Part shown: one piece after another, positions 26,097 to 36,725 of the stretch
How the letters are laid out: each line of letters opens with the position of its first letter
How positions within the stretch are numbered: position 1 is the stretch's first letter
Assembly: GCA_963070105.1 (NCBI GenBank)
Contig: OY718807.1
Coordinates: forward strand, 992,001 to 1,056,000
Length of the DNA: 64,000 nucleotides
Source of the DNA: Litomosoides sigmodontis
Lineage: Eukaryota; Nematoda; Chromadorea; Rhabditida; Onchocercidae
Reading direction: 5' to 3'
The notes under the pieces: model-generated
What the model saw: only the letters and a program-made list of their open reading frames with translations
Databases searched by the model: none
Told to the model about the DNA's origin: nothing
Translations under genes and position numbers: made by a program

Positions 26097-28002
26097 CACA
26101 CCGTTTCACTTATGTTTCCTAAACCATATTGCTAGATTTATATAATACTACCGATTATTTGTTATAGAGTTTTAATTCGAACTGTCTAAATTCTTATATT
26201 CATTGTCCTACCACCACATTTACACATTTAGCAAATTTGTAAAACGTTTCTCTTAAACAACACAGTGCAATGGATCCGTGAGTAATAAAAATACGAGGTA
26301 ATTTTCCTGACAGAAAAGCAAACCTGCAAAAGAAATCATATGATTCAACTAAGCTCAAGAAATGGCAAAAATTCGCAATTTAGCAAATAGTTAACAGATA
26401 TTCATAAGACAGGGAGGCTGAAAATATTCTACATAACTAATTCAGACTGAACACTGTCGTATGGCAATATGTGTTTCACGAACTAACCAACTAAATGAAC
26501 GGATAATCCTTCTGCTTTCTGATCCGAACCATTTACTCAGAACCTGAAGAGCTGCGATCGGCAACGAATAGTAACCTTAAAATGTCTCCATCATACAATA
26601 GGCTGATATTTACTTCAAAACTAAAAGAATGTACTGTAGCTTAATATTCTTGTTAACACTATTTCGACCTTTTGGAAGTGTCTGAAAACTAAAACCACGA
26701 TAATGGCTTAATGGACTGCAAATCACTTGAAAACTTTTATCAGTTTAGCAATTTGTGGGATAACGTTGGTTTTTTGTGAGGCATCATAAGGCATAGACGC
26801 AAATATACATGTTGTACATGAAATACCATATGAATCGTTGCCTAAAATCGGCTATGATGGCAAACAGGCGCAAAAATATTGCTAAATTTCATATATCGAC
26901 CAAGATAAACATGAAAATAGGTGCTTAAATCATCTTCCATGAAATTCAAGTGAGTTTAAATAATACAAACGCATAAAATAGAAAGTAAGCCTAGCACATC
27001 ATAAAAAATGTATCACACACGGCACTCACCAAAATTTATTTTTTCTAACTGCTTCATTGTTTTACCATTTTATCATTAAATCATTTTTGCATTGGCTACT
27101 TTTCCAATTTCAGTTTAAATAAGAAAGTCAAAAAATATCCTACACGAAATCGACTACTCTCGTTAAGCAAAATTCTTAATTCATGGATTTCTCCGTGCTG
27201 TTCCGTTGCTGACATAAAAATATATTAATTAATCTGTGTACTTTCTCCATCGTCTTTTTTTTCAAGAAAAGCTATTTTGAATATGAAGCCATAATAGCAC
27301 GCAAAGTGCGCATTCAAATAAAAACAGTTAGTTAGTTTTTTCACTGAAATTTTAAATTCTATAAATGGAATTTTTTAGTTAGAAAGTTAGAGTTATGAAC
27401 TCAAACATACCCCTCACAGTAGAATTTCGTTTACGCTATCCGATATCTAAAGCTACGCTAGAATTGGCTCTTCCGGACTTTACTGCGAGTGCAAAACAGC
27501 GGTCCGTCCAAACTCCACAAAATTTCGACATTCGACTGTATAGATGTAGGCTGGCTGTGTGAGTAGCGCCAGGCGCAGTTGGTTAAGTTGTACTTGTTAG
27601 TAAGTACCGTCCTTGTCCAGAAGCAGTGATCCACCTGAAGTTGACATCATCTTCTTATGGTAAAGGATCAAATAGACATTTTTGTTGTTTCCATTGCATG
27701 CTTCAAAAACGAAGAGGCAATGGAGAAAGAGCTGTAACTGTCTGCTACTATTCATATCCATTTATGAATTTAAATTGACTCATTCAAACTTTTGCGTGAT
27801 ATGATTATATTGATTTGTGCAGATGTCGTTCAGTATTGTCGCCTAAGTTAGTTTGTTATTTCATTACATTTATAAATAAGATCGTTTCTTAGTGGATAGA
27901 CTATCTGATTATATTCTGTTATTTTCAGCATCTTTCTGAACTGTTTGTGAACACTGTTTTATTTGTTGTCAATATTTATTAAATCATTTATTTATTCACT
28001 TG
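26097..28002. other. Divergent intergenic region, GATAD1-like / CstF-64
   Basis: About 1.9 kb between two divergently transcribed genes, so probably both promoters and 5' UTRs. There is a GC-richer patch around 27.42-27.62 kb. A tRNA-like A-box string near 27.57 kb has no matching B-box. No coding exon was found. Confidence 0.5.
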
Positions 28003-30681
28003 ATGGCATATCGTGAACGTGATGGCTCCGTAACAAACACAACGAAATCAGCACCTTCCGCAACTGATCGATCAGCGAGATCTGTTTTTGGTTTGTTTCC
28101 ATCCACAAGAATTTAATAAACAAATGATGTCAGCGTTCCTTTTCACTAATTTTTTATGGTTGAAGAGACAAGGCAAAAAGTAAGGAGCGATTCATTTGAT
28201 TGCCGAACATGCTAGGTAAGATTTATGAGCAGATGCTTTTTTTCACTGATAACGAACACTTGCCTTTTTAGTTGGTAATATTTCTTATGAAGTGGGCGAG
28301 GAACAATTAAAGCAAGTGTTTTCTCAGGTCAGCACCACTAATTTGTCATTTCCATATTTGCTATTTTGTGTAACTACAAAAATTTTAATTAGAAAAACTT
28401 CTGTACCTATGTTTTTAAATTTATTTATACACTCCGTATATTTTTAGGCACCTTACTACTTTAAACTGTAACTTCAATTTTTTCTTTTTATGAATCATCT
28501 GGCTGATATTGACAATGAGAACTGTGTAACTTATCATTCTGAATCGTTTGTTTCATGTCTTGTTCATCGACATTAGTATATTAATGAAGATGAAGTAGAT
28601 AGTGTTAACTTTTTACTAAGGCATGTTCAACGTACTTCATATAATCATCCATATAGCGTACTTTTAGGCTGTTGATAGACTAATAACTGATCAAATCAGA
28701 ATATGTAGCGGAATACCTTCCGGAACAGACTGAAGATTGTTTTATATTATGCTATCCCATTGTATTAATAATTGTGTGTATGTTGTTGTAGGTCGGAGCA
28801 GTTGTTCATCTGCGACTGGTTCATGACCGAGACACAGGTAAACCAAAGGGCTATGGGTTTTGTGAATATAATGACGCACAAACTGCTGAAAGTGCAATCA
28901 GGTATTGTAGTCTTTATTGGGATGTTCCGAATTTGTTAGTAATGAAATCCAAAAGAATGGCATTATAAATCTTTACTCAAAATTTATTGCATTTCGAAAG
29001 GTTACAAGGTTAGCGGTTCTTTTCATAGTGGAAAAGAATACGAAAGTGTTGAAATTGTGTTGAATAACTCATATCCATTTGCTAATGCAACTTTTGCTTT
29101 AGAAATCTCAATGGCTTTGAACTTAATGGTCGTCCATTACGAGTTGATTCAGCAGCTGGTGGTGATCGTAGTGCTGATGAAGTTCAACAATTACAAGCTG
29201 CATTTGCTGCTCAACAACAAGAGGTTGCGTGCATACTTACATACTTTGGTTTATTAGGAAAATAGTGGTTCTTTGAAAATTCAATGTGAATAAGTTATTT
29301 ATTAATTTTTCAAATTTCCTAGTTGTCGTTCTTTCTGAAGTTCCTTCTTCTAAACATGGTTTTGAATTTCTTTCAGTATTTGCAGCAACAAGCACAAGAG
29401 AGTCCATATGGTCCAGAAACGGAAGCTGAGAAAGCGCCGGAAGCTATTTCTCGATCGGTAGCATCTCTTCCACCCGAACAAATGTTCGAATTAATGAAAC
29501 AAATGAAACATTGCGTTCACAACAATCCAAATGAAGCGAAGAATTTGCTCATGAATAATCCACAGCTTGCATATGCTCTTCTGCAGGTTTGTTTGGTCTA
29601 GCTTCTACTGTCCCGTTCGAAATACAACTTTTTGATATACATAATGTTTACTGTATCGTAAAGTCCTTTGTAATGCAGGATCTTCGAAAAAATTGAAAAG
29701 AAGAAGCACATATTACTCACAATCTAACAGCTAAGTTATCGGGTGGGTGGGATTGACATTTTATTCTTCGTTTGAGATCTGAGCTTTATCCCTGAACACT
29801 TTACAACAGCATGTATTGGGCTCTATGTTTAGGTAATCCTTGTGTAAAAAAATGAAGGGTTTTGCATTTCGATATCTTAAGTTACAATCGTTTTTCATAA
29901 TTTCCAGTAGTTTTGCGTTTTATTGCTTCTCACTTTAACAGATTGTAAAGCATGCTTTTACTAAAACATTTTAGTAGTCCATGAACATTCGGTTTTACAG
30001 GCACAGGTAGTTATGCGAATCATTGATCCACAAGTAGCTATCGCTATGCTTCATCGTGAAACGCCTGCAATTTCAACACCTTTTCACCAGCAGCAACAGC
30101 AGCAGGCATATCCAGGTTTGGGCTATTTTTTTAGAACACTTCAGACTGTTCTTTATTTGGCTTTCCTATCCAGGTGCGTAGATTCTAAACTTGTAGATGC
30201 ATCGGTGTCAGTATCGATATCGACAGTGCCCAATATACCACAGCCAATATTCCCCGGAACGATACCTCAAATGGCGCCCTCGACAGTTTCGTCTGTACCA
30301 GTTAGTTTCAACAGAGTTCCATCAGGACCTGCAGTTACGCGTGCTCCTTCGCCACATGGAACGGACTCCGAGCTTAGCCCTGATGATCAGCAACAAGCCC
30401 AGTTGTTGATGCAGGTATATATATATATATATTTTCATTTTTACATACTTTTTTACGCATGGGTTATTTTTTTCTATGCAAAATCTCTAGCAGTACTACT
30501 AACAGCTGCAAAGAATCTTTTCTCTTATTCTTGCAGAAGTTCACGTAAATCTCACTTTTTTTCATAACTTTGGTAAAATTTTTAGGTGTTACAATTGAGC
30601 GAAGAGCAAATTGCTTTACTTCCTCCTGATGACCGACGTAAAGTGATCGAATTACGAAATCAATTGCGTTCAAGTGTTTAG
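28003..30681 (+). CDS. CSTF2: Cleavage stimulation factor 64 kDa subunit (CstF-64)
   Basis: Nuclear mRNA 3'-end processing factor that binds the GU-rich element downstream of the poly(A) site. Eight exons in phase give 337 residues: 28003-28090, 28272-28327, 28792-28901, 29103-29223, 29377-29586, 30001-30115, 30197-30414, 30586-30681. The N-terminal RRM has RNP2 VFVGNIS (28-34) and RNP1 KGYGFCEY (67-74). A hinge follows with [14 protein letters not shown] and [18 protein letters not shown], the CstF-77/symplekin-binding region. A Gln- and Pro-rich linker leads to the C-terminal three-helix domain ([17 protein letters not shown]). The Arg/Gly MEARA repeats of vertebrates are absent. C. elegans calls this gene cpf-2. 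An 81-base intron (30116-30196) is in frame and stop-free, so retention would add 27 residues; it is removed here because the added residues are unlike the family. Confidence 0.93.
29748..29996 (+). repeat. 249-bp duplicated segment, copy 1 (CstF-64 intron)
   Basis: Begins TGGGATTGACATTTTATTC and ends CATGAACATTCGGTTTT, four bases before the exon at 30001. Aligned by eye to the copy at 31352-31600, it has equal length, about five substitutions and no indels. It has no long open frame and no evident terminal inverted repeats. Confidence 0.95.
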
Positions 30682-30728
30682 AATTTTTTCTTCATATGCT
30701 CTAAATTACTTTGTTCACTTGTAACTAA

Positions 30729-30734
30729 AATAAA
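30729..30734 (+). promoter_or_regulatory. Polyadenylation signal of CstF-64
   Basis: AATAAA 48 bases after the CstF-64 stop codon. Confidence 0.6.
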
Positions 30735-31080
30735 CGGTTTATTTAATGTGTGATCACCTAAAATATATTGCGTTTGTGAAAGGGAACCGCAGATCACTGA
30801 CAGCAAGTGTTAATTTATCATAATCGTAACGAGTAAAGTTTTTAGGATGTGTGGATATTTTTGATGTTCAAGATCTTTACTATTTGAATAAGTGTACAGA
30901 ATGTTTCACTATTTCGCTACACTGTAGTATCTGCTATATTAAATTCCACTCTTACAGTAGCATTACTCTTTTTAGCTTTTTTATTTTGACTCTATGAGCT
31001 GCAAGTTTCTAAACTTTGGACGGACGGCTCAGTAAACATTATCAATGTTACAACATTCATATTTACCATTAGTATCACCG

Positions 31081-31086
31081 TTTATT
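31081..31086 (-). promoter_or_regulatory. Polyadenylation signal of the PDF-like gene
   Basis: AATAAA on the minus strand, 33 to 38 bases after the neuropeptide stop codon. It supports the reading that the peptide-coding exon is the last exon. Confidence 0.65.
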
Positions 31087-31118
31087 TCTTACTACACCAA
31101 ACACTCCCGATGCATTCA

Positions 31119-32121
31119 TCATCCTACCTCGCCAAGTAGATCGACTTCGTTCAAGTTTTTCAATATGTGATTCACCAGTTCGGCATTATTTCTCTTCCGC
31201 ACCACATATTCGTTCATTTTGTCATTGCGTGTCTGAAAGGCTTTCTTTTTCATAGATGTCAGGAAAGTTGTAATTAATGAAATTTCTTTAATTATTGTCC
31301 TTTTTAAATTCTAATCATTTCCTCTTGTTCTTTGCTCTGATTATTGACATTTGGGATTGACATTTTATTCTTCGTTTGAGATCTGAGCTTTATCCCTGAA
31401 CACTTTACAACAACATGTATTGGGCTCTATGTTTAGGTAATCCTTGTGTAAAAAAATGAAGGCTTTTGCATTTCGATATCTTAAGTTATAATCGTTTTTC
31501 ATAATTTCCAGTAGTTTTGCGTTTTATTGCTTCTCACTTTAACAGACTGTAAAGCATGCTTTTACTAAAACATTTTAGTAGTCCATGAAAATTCGGTTTT
31601 TCCTCTTGTTCTTTGCTCTGATTATCTCTCCATTTTTTCAAATCAGAAATATCATACGTTTAGTTGTTCGTTTCTTTGTGGTAGAAATTCGTATAATCGC
31701 TTTATTATTTGATCCCTCGGATATAACTGAAATGTGGAGAAACATATGAAGTTTTTTTAACGAAAAAATGACAAACTAAGTTCACTTAGTGTTCCATAAT
31801 TAAATTTTCAATAATATTTATCAAATTTTGAAATTAGCCAACTACAATACTTCGTGTAAATTTTAACATCACATATTTATGCAACCAACAACTGATTGGA
31901 TTATACTCCTCGTATTAGCTGGTTGGTTGCTGACTGGTAGTGTTCAGCGGAAACGACAGATTGGAAATATCAACAATTTATGCAAATTTCCTAGCTGTTT
32001 GCTCCGTGCTAATAGAACAGTTAATTCTTGAAGAGCGTACCATAAAGAGTTTTTTACCATTATCGGCATTGAAACAGCAAAACACTGCGAAGAAAAGTAA
32101 AATACAATAGAAGTATTTCAT
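31119..32121 (-). CDS. pdf-2: PDF-type (PDF-2-like) neuropeptide precursor
   Basis: Secreted neuropeptide precursor, about 87 residues in the preferred model: exons 32041-32121, 31658-31726, 31119-31232. Exon 1 encodes a signal peptide (MKYFYCILLFFAVFCCFNA). Exon 2 encodes a spacer starting LYPRDQIIKRLYEF. Exon 3 ends with RKR followed by NNAELVNHILKNLNEV and DLLGEVG, then a stop. That is one mature peptide after the tribasic site with a C-terminal Gly for amidation. C. elegans PDF-2, as I recall it, starts NNAEVVNHILKN and ends GDVG, so the match is close. PDF peptides act on a secretin-family GPCR and control locomotion and arousal states. The exon 1 donor is uncertain: ATG|GTACGC (phase 0) fits exon 2, while the stronger AATG|GTAAAA at 32058 does not. 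A TTACTTTCAG acceptor about 40 bases before the ATG suggests trans-splicing. Confidence 0.85.
31318..31344 (+). repeat. 27-bp direct repeat, left of duplicated segment copy 2
   Basis: TTTCCTCTTGTTCTTTGCTC plus TGATTAT; recurs at 31599-31625 on the other side of the 249-bp segment. It looks like a long target-site duplication or a repair-generated repeat. Confidence 0.9.
31352..31600 (+). repeat. 249-bp duplicated segment, copy 2 (PDF gene intron)
   Basis: Near-identical to 29748-29996 in the same genomic orientation, but lying inside the last intron of the minus-strand PDF-like gene. Between the left 27-bp repeat and this copy are seven bases (TGACATT) that echo the GACATTT inside the segment's start. 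It therefore looks inserted here. Confidence 0.95.
31599..31625 (+). repeat. 27-bp direct repeat, right of duplicated segment copy 2
   Basis: Second copy of the repeat at 31318-31344. It shares its first two T with the end of the 249-bp segment. Confidence 0.9.
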
Positions 32122-34642
32122 TCTTGCGGCGTTGTCAGTCCGTCAGTACCGTATGACAGCTGAAAGTAACGCCCGTTACGCATAGCACTATTCCTATTGT
32201 ACTAATTCACTTCAACTCATGCAAATTCAAATTGCAAAAAAACACATTTATAATTGGAAGAAATTATTTTACAGGAAATTACAACAAATAATTTTAAACT
32301 TTTAAAAATTGTTTTCGAAATTACAATTCTTATTTCGTTCTACAAATAACAGATGTACCATTCATTCAACGAACGATTAAAATACAAATTGTGGAAGAAA
32401 ATTTTTTTCTTCAAAAAAAAGTATCAGAAACTTTGACGAATTCATTGGCTTACAACATGTTCAAAGAGGTTTGCTTATATTAGAACTCACTTGTTCAACA
32501 TTCTTCAGGAAGCTGAACGAGGCGACAAATTTTTCAAAGTGTCATTTAAAAATTATATAAAATAAAAAAATCGCGAAATTTTTAACTAACATATTGAAGA
32601 TATGCTCATCAAACTGTTTTTAATTGAAAGTTATAATTTACTATAATTGTTATTTGCATTATTGTGATAAGTATTTTAAGCAAGAAATAGCGAGAGTGAG
32701 AGGGGAGAGAGGAGAAAGAGATTTTCTTCGTGTGGATTCACATGATATCTCATTTTCATCAAGCCAATTCACTCTAATAATACAAAAATTTAATTTTCAG
32801 TTTCCCAATCTTTTCATTTCTTTTGCGCTTCGAAAACTGTTATTTTTTGTATTTTAAATCTTAAATTGAAAACAATTAAATTAAACCAAAATGAATAGAT
32901 AATTGAAGCTAATTTTCACATAAAATAACGAGAAATATTGGGATAAAAAAATTTTGATAAATTCTTCAAATACGCCAAAAAATTGGGAAGCCATAAAGAT
33001 GAAAAAGTACAACTACGGATGAGAAAGGAATAGAAATCGTTACCAGAGCTTTTGCATGCTTATTGCTATCTCCGAATAAAGACCTTACGCACGTGTGGTT
33101 GCATGTTTCAGGTGAGATTAACTCTTCCAACTGATCGCTGCATGCAATTAATGCTCACTAATTAAGATAATATAATTTCTTTAGTTTTTGCCTTTTGTTA
33201 AATTTGGGCGGACTATTTGCGTGCAACGAAAAATTCCACAGCAAAGGAGTAAAACATTTCATCTGCTAAGATTTTATCATACGGTAATTACTTTTATTAA
33301 AATTATTTTCCTATAACTACCGTTATTACCTATGCAATGAGTAGATGAGAATGCATGCGTGGAAGAAAGCACATTGGGAATTGTTTTAAGCAAATGCTTA
33401 ATTAATTATGCGAGTTATTCATTTCGATGAAATATCACCCTGAAATAGAAGACAACAAAGAATATGATCGGTTTCAGCCAAATTCTCTTTTACAGTAATA
33501 TCGTCCCTCCCATCTTTTTGCTATTTGATTGTCCGGAAAATTAAGCAAGCAAAATGGTTTTTGAAATGAGGAAGGCTAATGCTGATAGTGTGATGCTGTC
33601 AACTGAAGGAAGGGAGGGGAAGAGTGAAACACTCGGGAAAAAATGAAATCCATTTTTGAAGATGCCTCAACGAACACGAGGGAATTCGTTTCAAATGATA
33701 AGCAATTTCATACCAAAATTCTTGAACAACACCAGAGAGAAGTAAGTCAGATTAAAAAAACTTTTCTTGTTGTTAACAATATTTTAAAATCTTAAAATAA
33801 GCATGAACTAATCAAAAGAATAATTTCAAAATGCAATCTTTCATGACCACTTCTAATTTCAGATAAATAATTCCTCGATGTAAGTTAGTGCTGACCGATG
33901 GACGAAATAGCAAGATCTTATTTTATGGCCGATATACATCCTCGAACTATCCATATGTTGTAACTATCCTGTATAGCAACCAACAAAAATTCCTATTTTA
34001 CAGCTCCTTCTCCTTCCTCAATTGCACGTGTAATTCAAAAGAGAAATCTTTTTTTTTTTTTTAATTTATGAAGGTATGAGCAGTCGAAGACCTGAATTAC
34101 TAACACAATTTTATAGAAGTGATCTTTGCTCAGCTTAGTCTGTTGCTAAGTAGTTGGAACTGGAATATTCGATGCTAAATCCTTCCCTCTACAGCAAGTT
34201 ATGTTGAAAAAGTACAAGCAGGGAAATTCCCATTTCGGTATGCCCCAAGTGAGTCGACTAGCTACCCAAGAACTCCCACATTTTCAACTTGTAAATTTTG
34301 AAATGAAAAGAGTGAGAAGGTTAGGGGAGGGGAGAAAAATGAAGAAGGAGGCGTGAAAATTGCTGCGTAGGTTAGCATTAGCAACCTTTAAAGTGTCGCT
34401 ACAATTTTAAAGTATGTGATGCAAACCGATCTAGTAGCATGAAAATGCGTGGGCGTCTAGAATTTCCTACGTATAAACCTAATCGGAGGGAGTGAACTCA
34501 CCGATGACTATTAAGAAATGGAATGAGTGAGGAGAAGTGAGTGAAGATGAAGTAATGAAATGGAATTTTATGTTATGAACGATCACGGCTTATAGATGAA
34601 AAGATAAGGAGTCGTCGAGTGAGAAGAAACTCAGAATTAGAG

Positions 34643-34780
34643 ATGACGAACAAGCCACACATCTATCTGCCTGGAAACAACAACAAGAAGATTCGTGCGA
34701 CGTGGGAAGAGCTCGTGCGACTTCGAGAAACGAGAAGAGTGTTTGAGTACCTACCTAAAGAAAGAGTTAAAAAAAGTTGA
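34643..34780 (+). CDS. Small open reading frame, unknown
   Basis: Forty-five codons from ATG to TGA, in a locally GC-richer patch. The product is hydrophilic and basic (starts MTNKPHIYLPGNNNKK, contains TWEELVRLRETRR) with balanced codon use. I recognise no family. It has no signal peptide and no splice partner. The patch is also open in a second frame, which weakens the case. Confidence 0.2.
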   Translation: MTNKPHIYLPGNNNKKIRATWEELVRLRETRRVFEYLPKERVKKS

Positions 34781-36551
34781 AAGAGTGTAATGGAGGGAGG
34801 AGGAGGTGAGTAAAATCATCCAAACTGTCAGCAAAGCCTAATTTTCCATAAGCTGAAGTGAAACGTTACCGAATACTTACATTTGTTGTTTTGAAAATTC
34901 TCTTTTTGCTAGAACGAAAACAGAAATGACTGGGAGGAGGAATTGAGTGGATAATTTATCTGCTAAAAGCTTGTCCTTAAAAGATTTGTTAGCTCGACGT
35001 TGCTGTCTTAAGTTAATCTCAAGTGATAATGCCAGTCAATTCCAACCGGTTTTTCAAAACCATTATGATCTGCCGACACACCCAACTGACCGATTCCTTC
35101 CTTCTAAGAGTTATGCAAATGGAAAACATAATTTCCCGTGAAGGGAGAATTTATGAGCTCATAGTCGATCCAACTAAGAGTGATGGATTTTAAGGAAGAA
35201 AATTGCCGTCGCAAAAAGAATTGACTTTGATGGTTTATGCTTGAATCCACAAGCTTACTTGCGCAATCCTTGATGAATGAAATAGACTGCTCGGAACGCT
35301 GCTCCATCAGTTGATGAAAACAATAAGTAGGTGTACAACTATCATAAGTGAAAAGCACAGCGATAATTCTTGACAAATTTTCCGATCAATGCTTCAAGTA
35401 GCTTGCCAGAACGTACGTAACGCAATTACGGCATGAGATCTTTAGAGATACGTGAAAGCACGAAGTTTTTTTGAGTAGGAAAGCGTATTCGGAAGCACTT
35501 CGTGGAATTTAGAAAACAATGTATCCCTAAATTAAATTATTAGTTAGTTCTAAATTAATTACAGAAGCATTCCTAAGTTCCTAAATTAAATTATTAATTA
35601 ATTTATTGTAGAAGCAAATGATTGCAATGAAGACGTTAGTTTCTTCAGCTGAAAGTGTCGACAATTGAAGTACTTACGCAATTAAAATGTCGTCGTATCT
35701 GTAAAATCTACTTTTTTATTGAAATCTTATTTTCAGTCAGGTGATTTACTTAATAGTTTGGATGCTGTAAATAATTGATACCAACTTTCGTCGTTAGCTT
35801 CAAGCAATTCATTGTTAATTAACAAGCATTTTCATATAGAAACTGATCTAAGGTCCACTTTAATTTACCATACATTCCATAAAATTCAAATTTTATAAAA
35901 AGTCACAACATTGTTAATCTGTTTGAGGAAAAGGTTATCAGAGAGAATCATTTATTCGTAGTTTCACATTTTGCAGTATCTGTGATATTACCTGACCTTA
36001 TCAGCAGATACGCCCTACATTTACTAATATCCTTTTTTTTTTTTAAATTTGTTAAATGTATTATAAAAAAATGCTACAAAACTTTCTCCCACAGGCATTG
36101 CTTGAAAATTTTATCTCTTAAAAAAATTGCGCTTTTCGCTTTTCGCTCATTTCATCCTTCCCTTTCTTTTATCAATTTAGCAAAGTTTTATCGCTCCCAT
36201 ATTGCCGCAGCTGCTGTTGCGTCGATCATTTCAAAGCTAATATTTTTTCAATTTTCTTATTTATCCCTCCGTCGTGCATTATTAATCCATTGAAAATCAT
36301 TAGTGTTAAAATTAATTTAAATTCATACGACATTTCAAACATTCTGTTTATTTCCTCTTTCCACTTCATTTAACCGTAGTCGACAATTAAAAAAATGACT
36401 TCACTTAACGTCATTTCCTCGCCTTGCTTGCTGATGTCACGCATACGTATCGTATCACTCACTTCTTGCTAATTCTTTTTGCGCACTTAAGCTGTACTGC
36501 TTGCTGCTTATCAGTTATTTTATATGTGAAAGGAATTCCTCGCAACTACGT

Positions 36552-36725
36552 ATGGCAATAATTCTAATAAAAATTTATGTATTTGCTATATTAATCAATG
36601 CCGCAAGTGAATCAACCACCACCATTAGCGCCTTTTCAATTATTCAACTTTCTCTTCGTCACCAACCTGAACTTCAGTTGCGCACAACGGCACATTCGTG
36701 GCCCGAGAAGTTAAGTAACTTGTGA
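36552..36725 (+). CDS. Small secreted-type open reading frame, unknown
   Basis: Fifty-seven codons from ATG to TGA. The first 20 residues (MAIILIKIYVFAILINAASE) look like a cleavable signal peptide; the remainder is polar with SLRHQPELQLR and HSWPEKLSNL. There are no cysteines and no dibasic sites. A GTAACT near the end could act as a donor, so this could also be a first exon. It is a candidate only. Confidence 0.25.
   Translation: MAIILIKIYVFAILINAASESTTTISAFSIIQLSLRHQPELQLRTTAHSWPEKLSNL

Noticed and set aside
27550..27630. tRNA-like string GGCGCAGTTGGTTAAG
   Set aside because: It resembles an A-box but no GGTTCGA-type B-box or cloverleaf arms follow at the right distance.
35104..35376. 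Minus-strand frame of 90 codons
   Set aside because: No splice signals, no recognisable motif, and a similar-length open frame on the opposite strand; most likely chance.
35982..36293. 103-codon plus-strand frame
   Set aside because: Phe/Lys/Ile/Ser-dominated composition typical of AT-rich non-coding DNA, interrupted by homopolymers.
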